Part shown: positions 63,374 to 64,000 of the stretch, in pieces
Numbering within the stretch: position 1 is the first letter of the stretch
How the letters are laid out: each line of letters begins with the position of its first letter
Source: an uncultured Flavobacteriales bacterium
Lineage (GTDB): Bacteria > Bacteroidota > Bacteroidia > Flavobacteriales_D > Parvicellaceae
NCBI GenBank assembly: GCA_943788755.1
Contig: CALSRM010000003.1
Location: 1,736,001 to 1,800,000 of the forward strand
Length of the DNA stretch: 64,000 bases
Reading direction: 5' to 3'
The notes under the pieces: generated by a model
Database searches by the model: none
What the model was told of the DNA's origin: nothing
The model's input: the letters and a program-made list of their open reading frames with translations, nothing else
Program-made: the position numbers and the translations under genes

Positions 63374-64000
63374 CTCATCCCACTGGGAAATAATACCACC
63401 CAATTTTTTATCAGAAGGTTTACCAGTTCCCCCAAACCCCGTTAAAATTACTCCAGAAAAAATTAAGGAAGTTGTAAAACCTACTGAAGAGAAAAGTTCT
63501 AATAAGGCGCCAATAGAAGTTAAACCTGAGCCTGAACATAAAATACAAGGAAAAAAACCAACGACAGGAAATGTGGTTAGTGTCCAAAGAAAATTTGCTG
63601 GTAAGAAACGTTCTGGAATTTCTATTTCTGCCATGCAAAATGAGAAAACAGAAAAGCAAGAAACGGAAGCTATAGAGGACCTAACAAATAAACCAAGAAC
63701 CGATTTTACTATAAATGAATTAATGTCAAAATGGAATGCGTTTTCTTATCAGTTAAAAGTAAAGGGTAGGCAAGGGCTCTATATTACTTTGACGAAAAGA
63801 AAACCAAGGTTAAAAGAGAATTTAATTTTGGAGTTTATAATAGATAATGAAATTCAAAAAATTGAATTGGAAGAAGAAAGGTCTAATTTACTGACTTTTC
63901 TGAGAGTTGAGTTAAATAATTACGGTATCCAATTAAAAGTTTTGCTCAGTGAAGAAGATAATACAGTAGAGCACCTTTCTAGCAAGGATAAGTTTTTAAA
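63372..64000 (+). CDS. dnaX: dnaX tau-specific region, shifted frame, 3' end outside window
   Basis: Open from 63372 to the window end (209 codons). It starts SSSHWEIIPPNFLSEGLPVPP, is then Pro/Lys/Glu-rich (linker, 'EVKPEPEHKIQGKKPT'), followed by 'RKFAGKKRSGISISAM' and a folded C-terminal part ('TINELMSKWNAFSYQLKVKGRQGLYITLTKRKP'). The layout of linker plus C-terminal domain is that of tau. No start codon or promoter precedes it, so it depends on frame correction at the A-run. Confidence 0.85.

Noticed and set aside
1-64000. tRNA, rRNA, CRISPR array, prophage or intact insertion sequence
   Set aside because: I looked for cloverleaf-type ends, regularly spaced repeats, transposase and phage motifs and saw none; a covariance-model scan would be decisive for tRNA and small RNA.

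Overview
The window is a low-GC stretch of a Bacteroidota chromosome, most likely a marine or freshwater member of the Flavobacteriales. Signs seen in the sequence: a PorP/SprF-type outer membrane protein, a protein ending in a type IX secretion (T9SS) sorting domain, the Bacteroidota form of RNA polymerase omega next to bamD and coaBC, a class II HMG-CoA reductase, and several -7 promoter boxes of the Bacteroidota form TAnnTTTG. Most of it is housekeeping DNA. I saw no rRNA, tRNA, CRISPR array, prophage or intact insertion sequence.

Layout. 1-3 kb: TPR protein, lipoprotein hydrolase and an ABC-2 exporter. 3-6.3 kb: thrS-infC-rpmI-rplT operon on the minus strand, with infC probably starting at ATT. 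6.4-11.6 kb: thioesterase, SAM hydrolase, phoH, purC, hutI. 11.7-15.4 kb: a SiaC-like phosphoprotein next to a large propeller/SpoIIE phosphatase sensor whose reading frame is broken. 15.5-25.3 kb: clpC, gyrA, TPR protein, DUF2797, patatin. 25.4-33.2 kb: small conserved proteins, a class III aminotransferase, a giant AsmA-like protein and a T9SS protein built from three 95-residue repeats. 33.2-39.2 kb: YwbE, a transglutaminase-like protein lacking its cysteine, HMG-CoA reductase, a PlsC acyltransferase and an alpha-oxoamine synthase. 39.4-43.7 kb: bamD-rpoZ-coaBC-DUF4835, then dapA with a frameshift. 43.7-51.4 kb: ribD-EamA-yigZ, a D-Ala-D-Ala dipeptidase with a nonsense codon, yajQ, ABC-F, acyl-CoA synthetase. 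51.6-59.7 kb: porP, gamma carbonic anhydrase, Nfu, uvrA-PAP2-TPR operon, ECF sigma factor. 59.7-60.9 kb: a gene-poor stretch with a decayed Kazal lipoprotein gene, a direct repeat and one small ORF. 60.9-64 kb: rpsF-rpsR-rplI and dnaX.

The most interesting signals are broken or recoded genes. dnaX has a run of ten A followed at once by a stop, while its tau-specific part continues open in another frame, which fits RNA polymerase slippage of the kind known from Thermus. The VanX/DdpX-like dipeptidase has TAA exactly where the catalytic Glu of EWWH belongs. The SpoIIE phosphatase and dapA each carry a one-base T-run indel inside conserved sequence. Because dapA is normally essential, assembly error must be excluded for the single-base cases. 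The Kazal gene carries at least two clear lesions and is probably a true pseudogene. The SiaC-like gene beside a SpoIIE phosphatase suggests a Sia-type phospho-switch. All functional statements are from reading motifs by eye; no database search was run.
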